Source: JACZWZ01 sp036478235 (GTDB taxonomy: Bacteria; Actinomycetota; Acidimicrobiia; Spongiisociales; UBA11373). Taken from it: a stretch of 64,000 nucleotides of DNA. Position 1 is the stretch's first letter. Every line of letters begins with the position of its first letter. The translations under genes were made by a program, and so were the position numbers. The stretch lies in contig JAZGDZ010000040.1 of the NCBI GenBank assembly GCA_036478235.1, positions 81,301 to 145,300 of the forward strand, written 5' to 3'. Of the stretch, positions 25,057 through 33,658 are shown piece by piece. The notes below the pieces were generated by a model that had not been told where the DNA came from, ran no database searches, and saw only the letters and a list, made by a program, of their open reading frames with translations.

Positions 25057-27048
25057 CTAGTCAGAGAGCCGGCGGACCGCTTCGAGCACATCGTCGACCT
25101 GGGGGACGAACGCATCTTCGAGGGCGGCCGCGAACGGAATGTGAGTGTGCGGCGGCGTGACCCGGACCACCGGTGCGTCGAGATCCCAGAATGCCTCGTC
25201 GGCCACCCGCGCCGCGACCTCGGAGGACACGCTGGCGAAGGGGACGTCCTCCTGAACGACAACGAGATGCGACGTCTTGGCAACCGACGCGAACACCGCT
25301 TCCCAATCGAGGGGGACGATCGACTGGAGGTCCAACACCTCCACCGATATCGCGGCGGAGGCCAACTGCTCGGCGGCTTCGAGCGAGGTGTGCACCATGG
25401 CCCCCCATGTGACGATCGTGATGTCGTCGCCCGCTCTGGCGACCCGGGCGGTCCCGAGCGGGATCTCGTAGTCCCCGGCGGGGATCGCTTCTTTGATGCT
25501 GCGATAGAGCCTCTTGTGTTCGAGGAACACGACCGGGTTCGGATCACGGATGGCCGCCAGGAGAAGTCCCTTGGCTGCCGTCGGCGTGCTCGGCACGACG
25601 ACCTTGATCCCGGGGTGATGAGCGAGAAGACCCTCGGGGCTCATCGAATGGAACGGTCCGGCGCGCAGGCCGGCACCCGACGGGCCCCGCACCACGATCG
25701 GCACACTCCGCCCGCTCTTCCACAGATACTTGGCGGCCTCGTTGACCAGCTGGTCAAGCCCCGGATAGATGAAGTCGATGTACTGGAGCTCGGCGATCGG
25801 GATCTGACCCTGGAGCGCGGCGCCCACCGCGGCACCGATGATCGTCGACTCGGCGATCGGCATGTCTATCACGCGATGTGGCCCGTACTTGTCGTGAAGC
25901 CCTTTGGTGACCTTGAAGGCACCGCCGAACGGACCGATGTCCTCACCAAGGAGAAACACCCTCTCGTCCCTCGCCATCTCCTCGTCGAGCGCCTGGGCGA
26001 TCGAGTCGAGCATCGTCGTCGGATCACCCGCGGGCTCTCCGGGCTCAGTGGGAGACACCTCCCTCTCGGCGAAGAGGTCGGCTGCGACCATGTCGGGGGT
26101 GGGATCGGACTGCTGCTGGGCCCACTCCATCGTCTTACGGATCTTCTCCTCGATGCGCTCCGTGATCGCCTGCTTGCGATCTTCGTCCAGCAATCCACGA
26201 GCGGTGAGGAACTCCTCGAAGCGGGGAATCGGGTCCTTCGCCATCCAGGCGTCCCGCTCGTCCGGCTTGACATAGTCCGCCGGGTCGTGGCCGGCATGGC
26301 CGAAGTGGCGAAAGGTGACCGCCTCGATGAGAGTCGGGCCATCGCCTCGCCGAGCCCGTTCCACAGCCTGGCGCGCCGCGGCATAGCACTCGAGGACGTC
26401 GTTGCCGTCCACGACCACGCCGGGTATCGCGTACCCGTCGGCGCGGTGGGCGACATACGCCAGGCTGAATTCGCCCTCGTTCGGAGTCGAATATGCGTAC
26501 TGGTTGTTCTGAACCGTGAAGACGATCGGAAGCTTGAGCACCGCGGCCGTGTTGACCGCCTCGTGCCAGGTCCCCGTTGCCGTGGCTCCCTCACCGCAGT
26601 CGGCCATCGCCACCCGCGGCTCACCGCGCTGATCGAACGCCATGGCACACCCCACCGCCACGGCATAGGCGTCGGGAAGGGGTGAGATCACCATCAGTGT
26701 GCCCTTGTCGATCACCCCGAAGTGGCTGTTTCCGTCCCGTCCCGAGGTCGGCGCGGCCGCCTTCCCGTAGAAGTTGAGCATGGTCTCCTCGAGGGTTACG
26801 CCCTTGGTGAGCTGGGCGAGCAGGTCGCGATGGGTGCCTCCGAAGATGTCCCGCTCCTCGAGCGCGAACGTAAGCCCGACCTGAGCGGCTTCCTGGCCGA
26901 CCCCGGGATACACCGCGCCTCCGAGGCGTCCACTCCGGTACAAGTTGTGCAGCCGTGTCTCGAGCAGGCGGCCGGTCATCATCAGCTCGTACATGGCGAG
27001 CAGCTGCGCCTCGCTCAACTCGGCGGCGTGACCCTGGGCTTCTAGCAA
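25057..27048 (-). CDS. 2-oxoacid dehydrogenase E1, alpha and beta subunits fused
   Basis: One 663-residue polypeptide holds E1 alpha (to about residue 335) and E1 beta (about 345-663). Alpha has YRSGRLGGAVYPGVGQEA, the ThDP segment ADCGEGATATGTWHEA ... VQNNQYAYS, and RHFGHAGHDPADY. Beta has ALDEEMARDERVFLLGEDIG, MPIAESTIIGAAVGAAL and RGPSGAGLRAGPFHS. I chose the TTG at 27048 because GAGGAG lies 6 bp before it and the longer frame overlaps lpd. Fused E1 subunits occur in some bacteria. The alpha/beta (rather than AceE) type and nearby mutases favour branched-chain 2-oxoacids, as inference. Confidence 0.93.
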   Translation of the reverse strand: MLEAQGHAAELSEAQLLAMYELMMTGRLLETRLHNLYRSGRLGGAVYPGVGQEAAQVGLTFALEERDIFGGTHRDLLAQLTKGVTLEETMLNFYGKAAAPTSGRDGNSHFGVIDKGTLMVISPLPDAYAVAVGCAMAFDQRGEPRVAMADCGEGATATGTWHEAVNTAAVLKLPIVFTVQNNQYAYSTPNEGEFSLAYVAHRADGYAIPGVVVDGNDVLECYAAARQAVERARRGDGPTLIEAVTFRHFGHAGHDPADYVKPDERDAWMAKDPIPRFEEFLTARGLLDEDRKQAITERIEEKIRKTMEWAQQQSDPTPDMVAADLFAEREVSPTEPGEPAGDPTTMLDSIAQALDEEMARDERVFLLGEDIGPFGGAFKVTKGLHDKYGPHRVIDMPIAESTIIGAAVGAALQGQIPIAELQYIDFIYPGLDQLVNEAAKYLWKSGRSVPIVVRGPSGAGLRAGPFHSMSPEGLLAHHPGIKVVVPSTPTAAKGLLLAAIRDPNPVVFLEHKRLYRSIKEAIPAGDYEIPLGTARVARAGDDITIVTWGAMVHTSLEAAEQLASAAISVEVLDLQSIVPLDWEAVFASVAKTSHLVVVQEDVPFASVSSEVAARVADEAFWDLDAPVVRVTPPHTHIPFAAALEDAFVPQVDDVLEAVRRLSD

Positions 27049-27061
27049 CCTCGTCTCCTCA

Positions 27062-28435
27062 TCAATGCAAGCTCTTGCCGCTGGCCGCCAGCAACGTCTC
27101 TCCCACGGCCTCGGAGAGCGTCGGATGGGCGTGAACGAACGCCGCGGCCTCGGAGGGGAGTGCCTCCCAGCCGACCGCGTACATGAGCTCGTGGATGAGC
27201 TCCCCGGCCAACGGCCCGACGACGGTCGCTCCAAGGATCGGGCCGTCCCTCTGCACGACCACCTTCACCATCCCCTGGGTCTGACCCTTGATGATGGCGC
27301 GGCCCACCCCGCCAAGGCCATGGTCGTGTGTCTCCACCTCATAGCCGCCGTCCTTGGCCTGCTGTTCCGTGAGCCCCACCGAGGCGAGCTCCGGGTGCGT
27401 GTACACGACCAGCGGAATGGCTCGATAGTCCACCGGAGCCGCGGTGCCGGTTGCAATGTGGGTGATGGCGGCGATGCCCTCGGCAAAGCCGGCGTGGGCC
27501 AGCTGGGGCGTACCCGCCACGATGTCGCCGACCGCATACAGCCCGGGCTCGGCGGTCCGCATTGTCTCCGGATCCACCACCACAAACCCCTCGTCGACAT
27601 GAGACGCGGTCGACTCCAGTCCCACTCCGCCGGTGGCGGGGGCTCGTCCCACCGCGACGAGAACCACGTCGACCTCCACCGATTCCTCAGCAAATGGCAC
27701 CACCACGCTGTCCGCCGTGATTTGGGGAGCAGCGACGCCCGTCCCGGTGTGAACCTGCACGCCGCGCCCGGCGAGGGCTCGCTCCAACACCCGCGCCGCC
27801 CGCGGCTCGGCGCCCGGCACCACCTGATCCAAGACCTCGAAGAGGTGCACTTCGGATCCGAGATCGATGAGCATCGAAGCGAACTCCGCGCCGATCGCCC
27901 CGGCACCGATCACGGCGACGCGATCGGGGAGCTCGGACCAGTCGAGTGCGTGATCCGAGGTCACGATTCGCACCCCATCGATGTCGTATCCCGGAATCGA
28001 GCGAGGCACCGATCCGGTGGCCACGATGACCGACCTTGCCTCGATCCGCTGCTGCGAGCCGTCCGCTCCCACCACGTCGACAATTCCCGGTGCCGCCAGG
28101 CGGCCCTCGCCCTGCACCACCTCGACCTTGCGCTGCTTCATGAGGCCGGAGAGACCGGTGTGGAGCTGATCGACGACACCGTTCTTGCGCTCGAGAGCCT
28201 TGCTCCAGTCCAGTACCGGCTCTGATGTCTTCACTCCGAAGTCCGCGGCGGCGGCCACCTCGGTGAACACCTCGGCCGTGTGCAAGAACGCCTTGGCCGG
28301 GATGCAGCCCCTATGCAGGCACGTGCCTCCGACCTTGTCCTTCTCGACGAGGGTGACCGAAAGCCCGAAATTGTGGGCGTAGAGAGCAGCCGCATAGCCA
28401 CCGGGGCCGCCGCCGATAATCGCCACGTCCTGCAC
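27062..28435 (-). CDS. lpdA: Dihydrolipoyl dehydrogenase (E3)
   Basis: The 457-residue flavoenzyme reoxidises dihydrolipoamide on E2 with NAD. FAD binds at GGGPGGYAAALYA, the redox disulfide is Cys39/Cys44 in GGTCLHRGCIPAK, a second Rossmann motif is IGAGAIGAEFASML, and the catalytic base pair is in VHAHPTLSEAVGE. Start is GTG 28435. It is the first gene of the minus-strand operon lpd, E1, E2, lipB-lipA, M24, with 13 bp to E1. Confidence 0.95.
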   Translation of the reverse strand: MQDVAIIGGGPGGYAAALYAHNFGLSVTLVEKDKVGGTCLHRGCIPAKAFLHTAEVFTEVAAAADFGVKTSEPVLDWSKALERKNGVVDQLHTGLSGLMKQRKVEVVQGEGRLAAPGIVDVVGADGSQQRIEARSVIVATGSVPRSIPGYDIDGVRIVTSDHALDWSELPDRVAVIGAGAIGAEFASMLIDLGSEVHLFEVLDQVVPGAEPRAARVLERALAGRGVQVHTGTGVAAPQITADSVVVPFAEESVEVDVVLVAVGRAPATGGVGLESTASHVDEGFVVVDPETMRTAEPGLYAVGDIVAGTPQLAHAGFAEGIAAITHIATGTAAPVDYRAIPLVVYTHPELASVGLTEQQAKDGGYEVETHDHGLGGVGRAIIKGQTQGMVKVVVQRDGPILGATVVGPLAGELIHELMYAVGWEALPSEAAAFVHAHPTLSEAVGETLLAASGKSLH

Positions 28436-28517
28436 GAATCCTCCGGAAGCTCGCCGACCGGTGAGGTTAGCCGAGGGGGGATTCCACCCCCGTGGCCGGG
28501 TTACCCTGATCCGGCTC

Positions 28518-28610
28518 GTGCAGACCCGCTATCTCCTCATCGCCTCCCTGGTGACAGCGCTCGTAATCCTGGTCGCCTCGCTCGTGTGGTTGGCGGTGAC
28601 GCTGGCGTGA
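28518..28610 (+). CDS. 30-residue single-pass membrane peptide
   Basis: GTG 28518 opens a short frame for VQTRYLLIASLVTALVILVA then SLVWLAVTLA, nearly all hydrophobic. Its TGA overlaps the GTG start of the downstream hydrolase in a GTGA junction, a strong sign that both are translated. Such peptides can be regulatory membrane proteins; nothing more can be said. Confidence 0.55.
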   Translation: MQTRYLLIASLVTALVILVASLVWLAVTLA

Positions 28611-29239
28611 CCGTCATCCGCACCGAGGACGAACTGGCGCTGGAGGCGCAATGGGACGATGCCCACGATCCCGCAGTCGGAGTGGTGATCCTGTGCCACC
28701 CCCACCCACTCGAAGGCGGCACGATGAACGCTCCGCTCATGAGGGCCGTGGCCCAATCGCTCGCCGCCGCCGGCCTCCACGTCCTGCGGTTCAACTTCCG
28801 CAGCGTGGGCCAGTCGGAAGGCGAATGGGGTGCGGGCATCGGCGAGGTGGGCGATGTTGCCGCAGCGGTGGAGGCGGCGGGCCTCGCCTTCCCCGAAGAA
28901 ACCGTTTCTCTGGCCGGTTGGTCCTTTGGCGCCACGACGTCGCTGCGGTGGCAGACCGAGTCCGAATCTACTCACGCATGGGTCGGGATCGCCCCCGGGA
29001 TCAAGCCCTACAGAGGAACCGATCCGCCGGATACGAACCGGCTTCAGCCCGCCGCCCGCCTTGTCATAGCCGGGGACCGCGACCAGTTCGCTTCGGTCGA
29101 CGCCATCCGAGACTTCGCCGATCGCATCGGGGCTCGGGTCGAGATCATGCCGGGCTCCGACCACTTCTTCTACTTCCGCGAGGCCAAGGTCGGAGAGATG
29201 GTGGCGCAGTTTCTCGGAGGCCGGGCGGCTGCCCCCTAG
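28607..29239 (+). CDS. Alpha/beta hydrolase (dienelactone-hydrolase-like)
   Basis: The 210-residue protein starts at GTG 28607, overlapping the stop of the 30-aa peptide. It has CHPHPLEGGTMNAP (the oxyanion region of this family), RFNFRSVGQSEGEW, the nucleophile elbow LAGWSFGATTS with Ser, an Asp in VIAGDRDQF and the His in MPGSDHFFYF. This matches the small cytoplasmic hydrolases often annotated as alpha/beta or COG2945 family. The longer upstream frame belongs to no convincing protein. Substrate unknown. Confidence 0.9.
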   Translation: MTVIRTEDELALEAQWDDAHDPAVGVVILCHPHPLEGGTMNAPLMRAVAQSLAAAGLHVLRFNFRSVGQSEGEWGAGIGEVGDVAAAVEAAGLAFPEETVSLAGWSFGATTSLRWQTESESTHAWVGIAPGIKPYRGTDPPDTNRLQPAARLVIAGDRDQFASVDAIRDFADRIGARVEIMPGSDHFFYFREAKVGEMVAQFLGGRAAAP

Positions 29240-29266
29240 AGAGGGCGCGCCGCAGGGCGCGGGCCG
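29240..29266. terminator. Hairpin at the hydrolase stop; remnant of the structured repeat
   Basis: Directly after the TAG stop is GAGAGGGCGCGCCGCAGGGCG followed by CGGG, forming CGCGCC-GCAG-GGCGCG. The same stem with loop GATA ends repeat copy A. It probably terminates the hydrolase transcript and the convergent minus-strand operon, but there is no T-tract. Confidence 0.5.
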
Positions 29267-29267
29267 A

Positions 29268-29474
29268 TCAGCGAGGGCGAAAACCGCGGTTGCGAGCCTC
29301 GGCGAGGGTGTCCGGCCCGAAGGTGCTCACCATGTTCTGAGCGACCAAATCTTCAAGCTCGACACGCTCTTCGAGAACGGCGTAGTCCTCGGCGTCATCG
29401 CAGTCGTGGACGATCATGTCGTCGCGAGTCCCGACGAAGCGGTGCTCGGGGAAACGGCGCAGCCGGGGACTCAC
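29268..29474 (-). CDS. Small conserved-looking acidic protein (68 aa)
   Basis: GTG 29474 overlaps the stop of the upstream lipoprotein gene by 4 bp (GTGA). The product begins VSPRLRRFPEHRFVGTRDDM, is Asp/Glu rich in the middle (HDCDDAEDYAVLEERVELED) and ends with a basic tail. It looks like a compact soluble protein. I do not recognise the family, and the open frame upstream of the GTG overlaps the lipoprotein and is not used. Confidence 0.6.
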   Translation of the reverse strand: MSPRLRRFPEHRFVGTRDDMIVHDCDDAEDYAVLEERVELEDLVAQNMVSTFGPDTLAEARNRGFRPR

Positions 29475-29896
29475 GAGGTGTTCACGCTCACGACGGCGGC
29501 GCTGATCTCGGGACTCGGCGACGTGATGAAAACCGTCCCGGTGAGGGTTCCGTCGCTGAACCGCAACGTCCACTCCGCCGCGGTTCCATCGGAGGAGTCG
29601 ACCACGTAGCCCTTGTTGACCAGACCAACCTGGAAGAACTGGATCGTCGCCGTGATGTCGGCCTGAAGGGTCAGTCGAAACTCGGTCCGGTTGTTGATCT
29701 TGTCGACGAGCGTGGTCCCGACGACGGCATTCGCCGGTATGGGGAAGTCGTCAGGGACCGATTCCGGGATCACCCCCTCGCCAAAGACAATCGCCTCGAT
29801 CGATTCGCTGCCGCCGTCGTCTCCACAGGCGGCCACGACCACAACGAGAGCCAACGCGATGAGGGCAAGGCGACGCCCACCGGCCTCCATACTCAT
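29471..29896 (-). CDS. Small lipoprotein (141 aa)
   Basis: ATG 29896 (or the ATG two codons later) starts a lipoprotein signal, RLALIALALVVVVAACGDDG, with Cys in VAAC. The mature domain is about 115 residues with VFGEGVIPESVPDDFPIPAN, a sequence type common in exported actinobacterial lipoproteins, then a likely beta sandwich (FRLTLQADITATIQFFQVG). Function unknown. It is coupled to the 68-aa gene downstream. Confidence 0.75.
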   Translation of the reverse strand: MSMEAGGRRLALIALALVVVVAACGDDGGSESIEAIVFGEGVIPESVPDDFPIPANAVVGTTLVDKINNRTEFRLTLQADITATIQFFQVGLVNKGYVVDSSDGTAAEWTLRFSDGTLTGTVFITSPSPEISAAVVSVNTS

Positions 29897-29925
29897 GCCG
29901 TGGATGCTAGGAGGCACGGGCCCCC

Positions 29926-31563
29926 TCAGACGCGGGGAGGCTCACGGTAACCCCCGAAAACGACCTTCATCGAGTCGGCGATCTCGCCCTCGGTGGCCCG
30001 GGCCCGGGCCGCATCGACGATGAGGCCCATGAGGTTGGCGTCGCCCGCAGCACCCTCGGTCAACGCCTCGAGTGCCGTGGTGACCGCAGTCTCGTCGCGC
30101 CCGGAGCGCACGAAGGCCACCCGGCGGCACTGGGCTTCCTCGACCTCGGTGCCGATACGCAGGATGTCCAACTCGTCCTCGTCGTCGGAGGCAAACTTGT
30201 TGACGCCGACGATGACACGTTCCCCGGACCCCAGCGCCTTCTCGAACTCGTAGGCGGAATCGACCAGCGAGCTCTGGAACCAGCCCTCCTCTATGCCCCG
30301 CAGCACGCCGTCCAGCATGGAACCCGAGCCCATTCGATCGATCTGGCCGAGGATGTCGAGAACCCGAGCCTCCATCCGGTCGGTCATCTCCTCGACGAAC
30401 CACGATCCGCCCAGCGGGTCGATGACGTCGCCGGCGCCCGTCTCTTCGGCGATGACCTGCTGGGTACGCAGCGCGATCTCCGCGGCACGCTCCGTCGGGA
30501 GGGCGTAGACCTCGTCGAGAGCGTTCGTGTGCAGGCTCTGGGTTCCTCCCAAGACCGCGGCCAGCGCTTCGATGGTGGTCCTGACCACGTTGTTGTCGGG
30601 CTGCGGGGCGGCCAGCGACACCCCCGCGGTCTGGGTGTGGAACCTCAGCTTGAGCGACCGCTCGTCCCTTGCCTGATAGCGATCGCGCATCCAGGTGGCC
30701 CATATGCGGCGGGCCGCCCTGAACTTGGCTATCTCCTCGAAGAAGTCGATATGAGAGTCGAAGAAGAACGACAGCCGGGGGGTGAATACATCCACGTCGA
30801 GACCGCGCCGCACGCCCGCCTCGACGTAGGCGAAGCCGTCGGCGAGCGTAAAGGCGAGTTCCTGCTGTGCGGTCGCCCCAGCCTCGCGGATGTGATACCC
30901 GCTGACCGAAATCGTGTTCCACTGGGGCACCTCGGCGGCGCAGAACTCCATCATGTCAACGATGAGCCGCAGATGGGGCTCGGGCGGGAAGATCCACTCC
31001 TTCTGAGCGATGTATTCCTTCAGGATGTCGTTCTGCAGGGTCCCCCGCAGCCCGTCCCATTGGACGCCCTGCTCTTCCGCCGCCACGAGGAGGAAGGCGA
31101 ACAGGATCTGGGCGGGGCCGTTGATCGTCATCGACACCGACACGTCCCCAAGTGGGATGCCGGCGAATAGCTCGGCCATGTCGTCTGCGGTGTCCACCGC
31201 CACGCCGCAGTGACCGACCTCACCCAGCGCCATCGGGCTGTCGGAGTCGAGGCCCATGAGCGTGGGCATGTCGAAAGCGACGGACAGGCCGTGCTGACCC
31301 TCGTCGAGCAGGTGGCGAAATCGGGCGTTCGTGTCGGAGACACCGGCGAACCCGGCAAACTGGCGGATCGTCCACTGCTTGCCGCGGTACCCGGTGGGGT
31401 GTATTCCCCTGGTGTATGGGAAATCGCCGGGGTAGCCGATCTGCTCCGGTGCTTCGACCGCGGGAAACCCCGTCGCCGGCAGGTCCTCGAAGGAGAGCGT
31501 CACCCAGCGATCGCGGCGCTTCTCGCCTGCGGCGTACCTCTCTTCCCAGAGTTCCCGGCTCAC
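29926..31563 (-). CDS. Isobutyryl-CoA-mutase-type acyl-CoA mutase, large (catalytic) subunit
   Basis: The 545 residues cover the mutase TIM barrel (FPYTRGIHPTGYRGKQW, SISGYHIREAGATAQQE, HTQTAGVSLAAPQPDNN) with no B12-binding domain. The specificity residues are Phe69 (IRQFAGF) and Gln187 (KEYIAQK), matching Phe80/Gln198 of isobutyryl-CoA mutase, not the Tyr/Arg of methylmalonyl-CoA mutase. It should interconvert isobutyryl- and n-butyryl-CoA, or a similar pair, with a separate small subunit not found here. Its start overlaps the zinc-ribbon gene by 4 bp, making it the third gene of a coupled operon. Confidence 0.9.
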   Translation of the reverse strand: MSRELWEERYAAGEKRRDRWVTLSFEDLPATGFPAVEAPEQIGYPGDFPYTRGIHPTGYRGKQWTIRQFAGFAGVSDTNARFRHLLDEGQHGLSVAFDMPTLMGLDSDSPMALGEVGHCGVAVDTADDMAELFAGIPLGDVSVSMTINGPAQILFAFLLVAAEEQGVQWDGLRGTLQNDILKEYIAQKEWIFPPEPHLRLIVDMMEFCAAEVPQWNTISVSGYHIREAGATAQQELAFTLADGFAYVEAGVRRGLDVDVFTPRLSFFFDSHIDFFEEIAKFRAARRIWATWMRDRYQARDERSLKLRFHTQTAGVSLAAPQPDNNVVRTTIEALAAVLGGTQSLHTNALDEVYALPTERAAEIALRTQQVIAEETGAGDVIDPLGGSWFVEEMTDRMEARVLDILGQIDRMGSGSMLDGVLRGIEEGWFQSSLVDSAYEFEKALGSGERVIVGVNKFASDDEDELDILRIGTEVEEAQCRRVAFVRSGRDETAVTTALEALTEGAAGDANLMGLIVDAARARATEGEIADSMKVVFGGYREPPRV

Positions 31564-31859
31564 GCATCTCCTTCCGGCATGGAGACGGTAACCGTCATCC
31601 CGCAGTTGGGGCAGGGAACCTCATCGACTCGGCCGACTATGAACGAGAACCCGCAGCTCGAGCACTCGACCCGCGGGGATGGCGGCTCGGGGGCCGGTGG
31701 AGGCGGAGGCGCCAGCAACCCGCCATCGTCGGAGGCATCATCGGGGGCATCGTTGGGAGGCGTCTTGACGTCGTTGGCTGTACCGCATGCCGGGCAGGCG
31801 TACCGGCCGGGTCCGGGGACATCGAACCCGCGCTGGCACCTTCCGCAGCGGACCATCAT
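31560..31859 (-). CDS. Double zinc-ribbon protein (99 aa)
   Basis: The protein has two CxxC-CxxC ribbons: CGRCQRGFDV ... YACPACG at the N-terminus and CSSCGFSF ... PCPNCGM at the C-terminus, joined by an acidic and proline-rich linker (LLAPPPPPAPEPPSPR). ATG 31859 is chosen because it begins MMVRCGRC and overlaps the upstream gene stop by 4 bp. Proteins like this are usually scaffolds or adaptors; a link to the mutase downstream is suggested only by coupling. Confidence 0.75.
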   Translation of the reverse strand: MMVRCGRCQRGFDVPGPGRYACPACGTANDVKTPPNDAPDDASDDGGLLAPPPPPAPEPPSPRVECSSCGFSFIVGRVDEVPCPNCGMTVTVSMPEGDA

Positions 31860-32275
31860 GCGGGATCTTCCTCCACCGGGGCCCCTACGGCGCCGATCTC
31901 GACGAGGTAGTCCGTCTCGATGGCCATCACCTCGGCGATGTCGAGCGGTTCGATGGAGAGACCTACCTCCGCGGCTCGATGCATCACATATTCGATGCCG
32001 TCTCCGGATCCGATGACCGGAGCATGCCCCAGCGCCCGCGGGGCCTCTACCTGGGTGAAGTGGAGGTTCCACTCCAGGATGCGGCGCACGTCGTCGGGGT
32101 CGAGCGACAGCAACGCCCGGTCCGACAGCCGGTCGTAGACGAACGAAGCCGCCTCGTGCACCAGGTATTCGGCGTGGTCGGTCACCGGCGACCGGCGCGC
32201 CGACTGCAGTAGAAACCCGGCGACGATCACGAGCACGACGGCGAGGAGGACAGCGCCGACTGCAACTGCTCCCAT
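31856..32275 (-). CDS. Membrane-anchored protein (139 aa), unknown function
   Basis: From ATG 32275 an N-terminal anchor (VAVGAVLLAVVLVIVAGFLL) is followed by a soluble domain of about 110 residues (AEYLVHEAASFVYDRLSDRA, DDVRRILEWNLHFTQVEAPR). The frame is open upstream to 32605 but overlaps the acyl-CoA dehydrogenase there. It is the first gene of the coupled trio with the zinc ribbon and the mutase (4-bp overlaps). I do not recognise the soluble domain. Confidence 0.7.
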   Translation of the reverse strand: MGAVAVGAVLLAVVLVIVAGFLLQSARRSPVTDHAEYLVHEAASFVYDRLSDRALLSLDPDDVRRILEWNLHFTQVEAPRALGHAPVIGSGDGIEYVMHRAAEVGLSIEPLDIAEVMAIETDYLVEIGAVGAPVEEDPA

Positions 32276-32405
32276 GGTCCAATTGTACCGGGACCGTGCC
32301 GGCCCGAACCACGGGCGGCATTGCCCCGAGCGACCTCGACAACGCGGTGGCAACGCTCCAGGCGCAGGGGCAGGCTGACTGGTTCCTCGACAGACAACCT
32401 TAGGG

Positions 32406-33545
32406 TCAAAGGCCGAGACGCTCCGCCAGCACGGCCCGATGGTTGGCCGGCGTCCCGAACAGCAGCTCGTCGGTCTTCGCCCGCTTGAAGTACAGGTGAG
32501 CGTCGTGCTCCCAGGTGAAGCCGATGCCGCCGTGCACCTGGATGTTCTCCCCGGCGCAGAAGAAGTACGCCTCGGAGCAGTACGACTTGGCAAGTGGGGC
32601 GGCAACGGCGAGATCTTCGTCCCCGCCGGAAGCGGACCACCCGGCGTAGTAGGCCGCCGACTTGGCCGACTCGACTTCGACCAGCATGTCGGCGCACTTG
32701 TGCTTGATCGCCTGAAACGAGCCGATCGGGCGACCGAACTGCACCCGAACCTTGGCGTACTCGACCGACATGTCGAGGCACTGCTGGGCGCCTCCGACCT
32801 GCTCGAAGGCGAGCGCCACGACCGCCCTGGTCAGGGTCTCCTGCAACGCCACCCAACCGGCACCCGGATCACCAAGGATCGCCGAGGCCGGAACCCGCAC
32901 GTCGGAGAACTCGATCTCGGCCTGCTTGCGAGTCTGATCCATCGTTTCCAGCCGCCGCCGACCGATCCCGGCTGTGTCTGCAGGAACCAAGACGAGACTG
33001 ATACCCCCTTCACCCTCGGACCCGTCTTCGGTGCGCGCCACCACGATGAGGGTGTGCGCCGTATGACCGTCGAGCACGAACGACTTCGTGCCGTTCAACA
33101 CCAGGTCCGACCCGTCGCGCTTTGCCGCCATTTTCACGCCGGTGGCATCCCAGCGCCCGTTGTGCTCGAGGTGGGCCAGGGCCAGCCGAACCTCTCCGGA
33201 AGCAACGTCGGGGAGAATCGCCTGTTTCTGCTCCTCGGTGCCGGCGGTTAGCACGAGGTCGGCCCCGAGCACGATCGAAGACAGATACGGCGCCGGGAAG
33301 AGCGACCTCCCCATCTCTTCCATCAAGATTGCCTGCTCTATGAAGGAAAACCCTGCTCCCCCGTACTCCTCGGGAATGGCCATCGCTTGCCACCCCAGTA
33401 CCGCGATCTCCTTCCACACGCCTTCGTCGAACCCCTCTTCGGACTCCATGAGACGCCGCACGACCTCGGAGCCCGCCTTGTCGTCGAGAAAGCGCCTGGC
33501 AGTCTCCCGGAGCATCTCCTGCTCTTCGCTGAAGGCGAAGTTCAC
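32406..33545 (-). CDS. Acyl-CoA dehydrogenase
   Basis: This 379-residue FadE-type flavoenzyme oxidises acyl-CoA to enoyl-CoA. GTG 33545 gives the canonical start VNFAFSEEQEMLRETARRFL. Further features are IPEEYGGAGFSFIEQAILME, the FAD segment QTRKQAEIEFSDVRVPASAI, and the C-terminal ENIQVHGGIGFTWEHDAHLY motif. Chain-length preference is not readable. It is divergent from the LLM gene and near the isobutyryl-CoA-type mutase, consistent with branched acyl-CoA breakdown. Confidence 0.93.
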   Translation of the reverse strand: MNFAFSEEQEMLRETARRFLDDKAGSEVVRRLMESEEGFDEGVWKEIAVLGWQAMAIPEEYGGAGFSFIEQAILMEEMGRSLFPAPYLSSIVLGADLVLTAGTEEQKQAILPDVASGEVRLALAHLEHNGRWDATGVKMAAKRDGSDLVLNGTKSFVLDGHTAHTLIVVARTEDGSEGEGGISLVLVPADTAGIGRRRLETMDQTRKQAEIEFSDVRVPASAILGDPGAGWVALQETLTRAVVALAFEQVGGAQQCLDMSVEYAKVRVQFGRPIGSFQAIKHKCADMLVEVESAKSAAYYAGWSASGGDEDLAVAAPLAKSYCSEAYFFCAGENIQVHGGIGFTWEHDAHLYFKRAKTDELLFGTPANHRAVLAERLGL

Positions 33546-33658
33546 GCTGTGCCTCCATCTCGGGCCGGATCGCAGCGTAGTGCCGCCCGGCACGACCTCG
33601 GCCGGTCGCCTTCAACCGTGGCAGAGTGGCGATTACGCCTAGGCGAGAGGAGCCCCTA

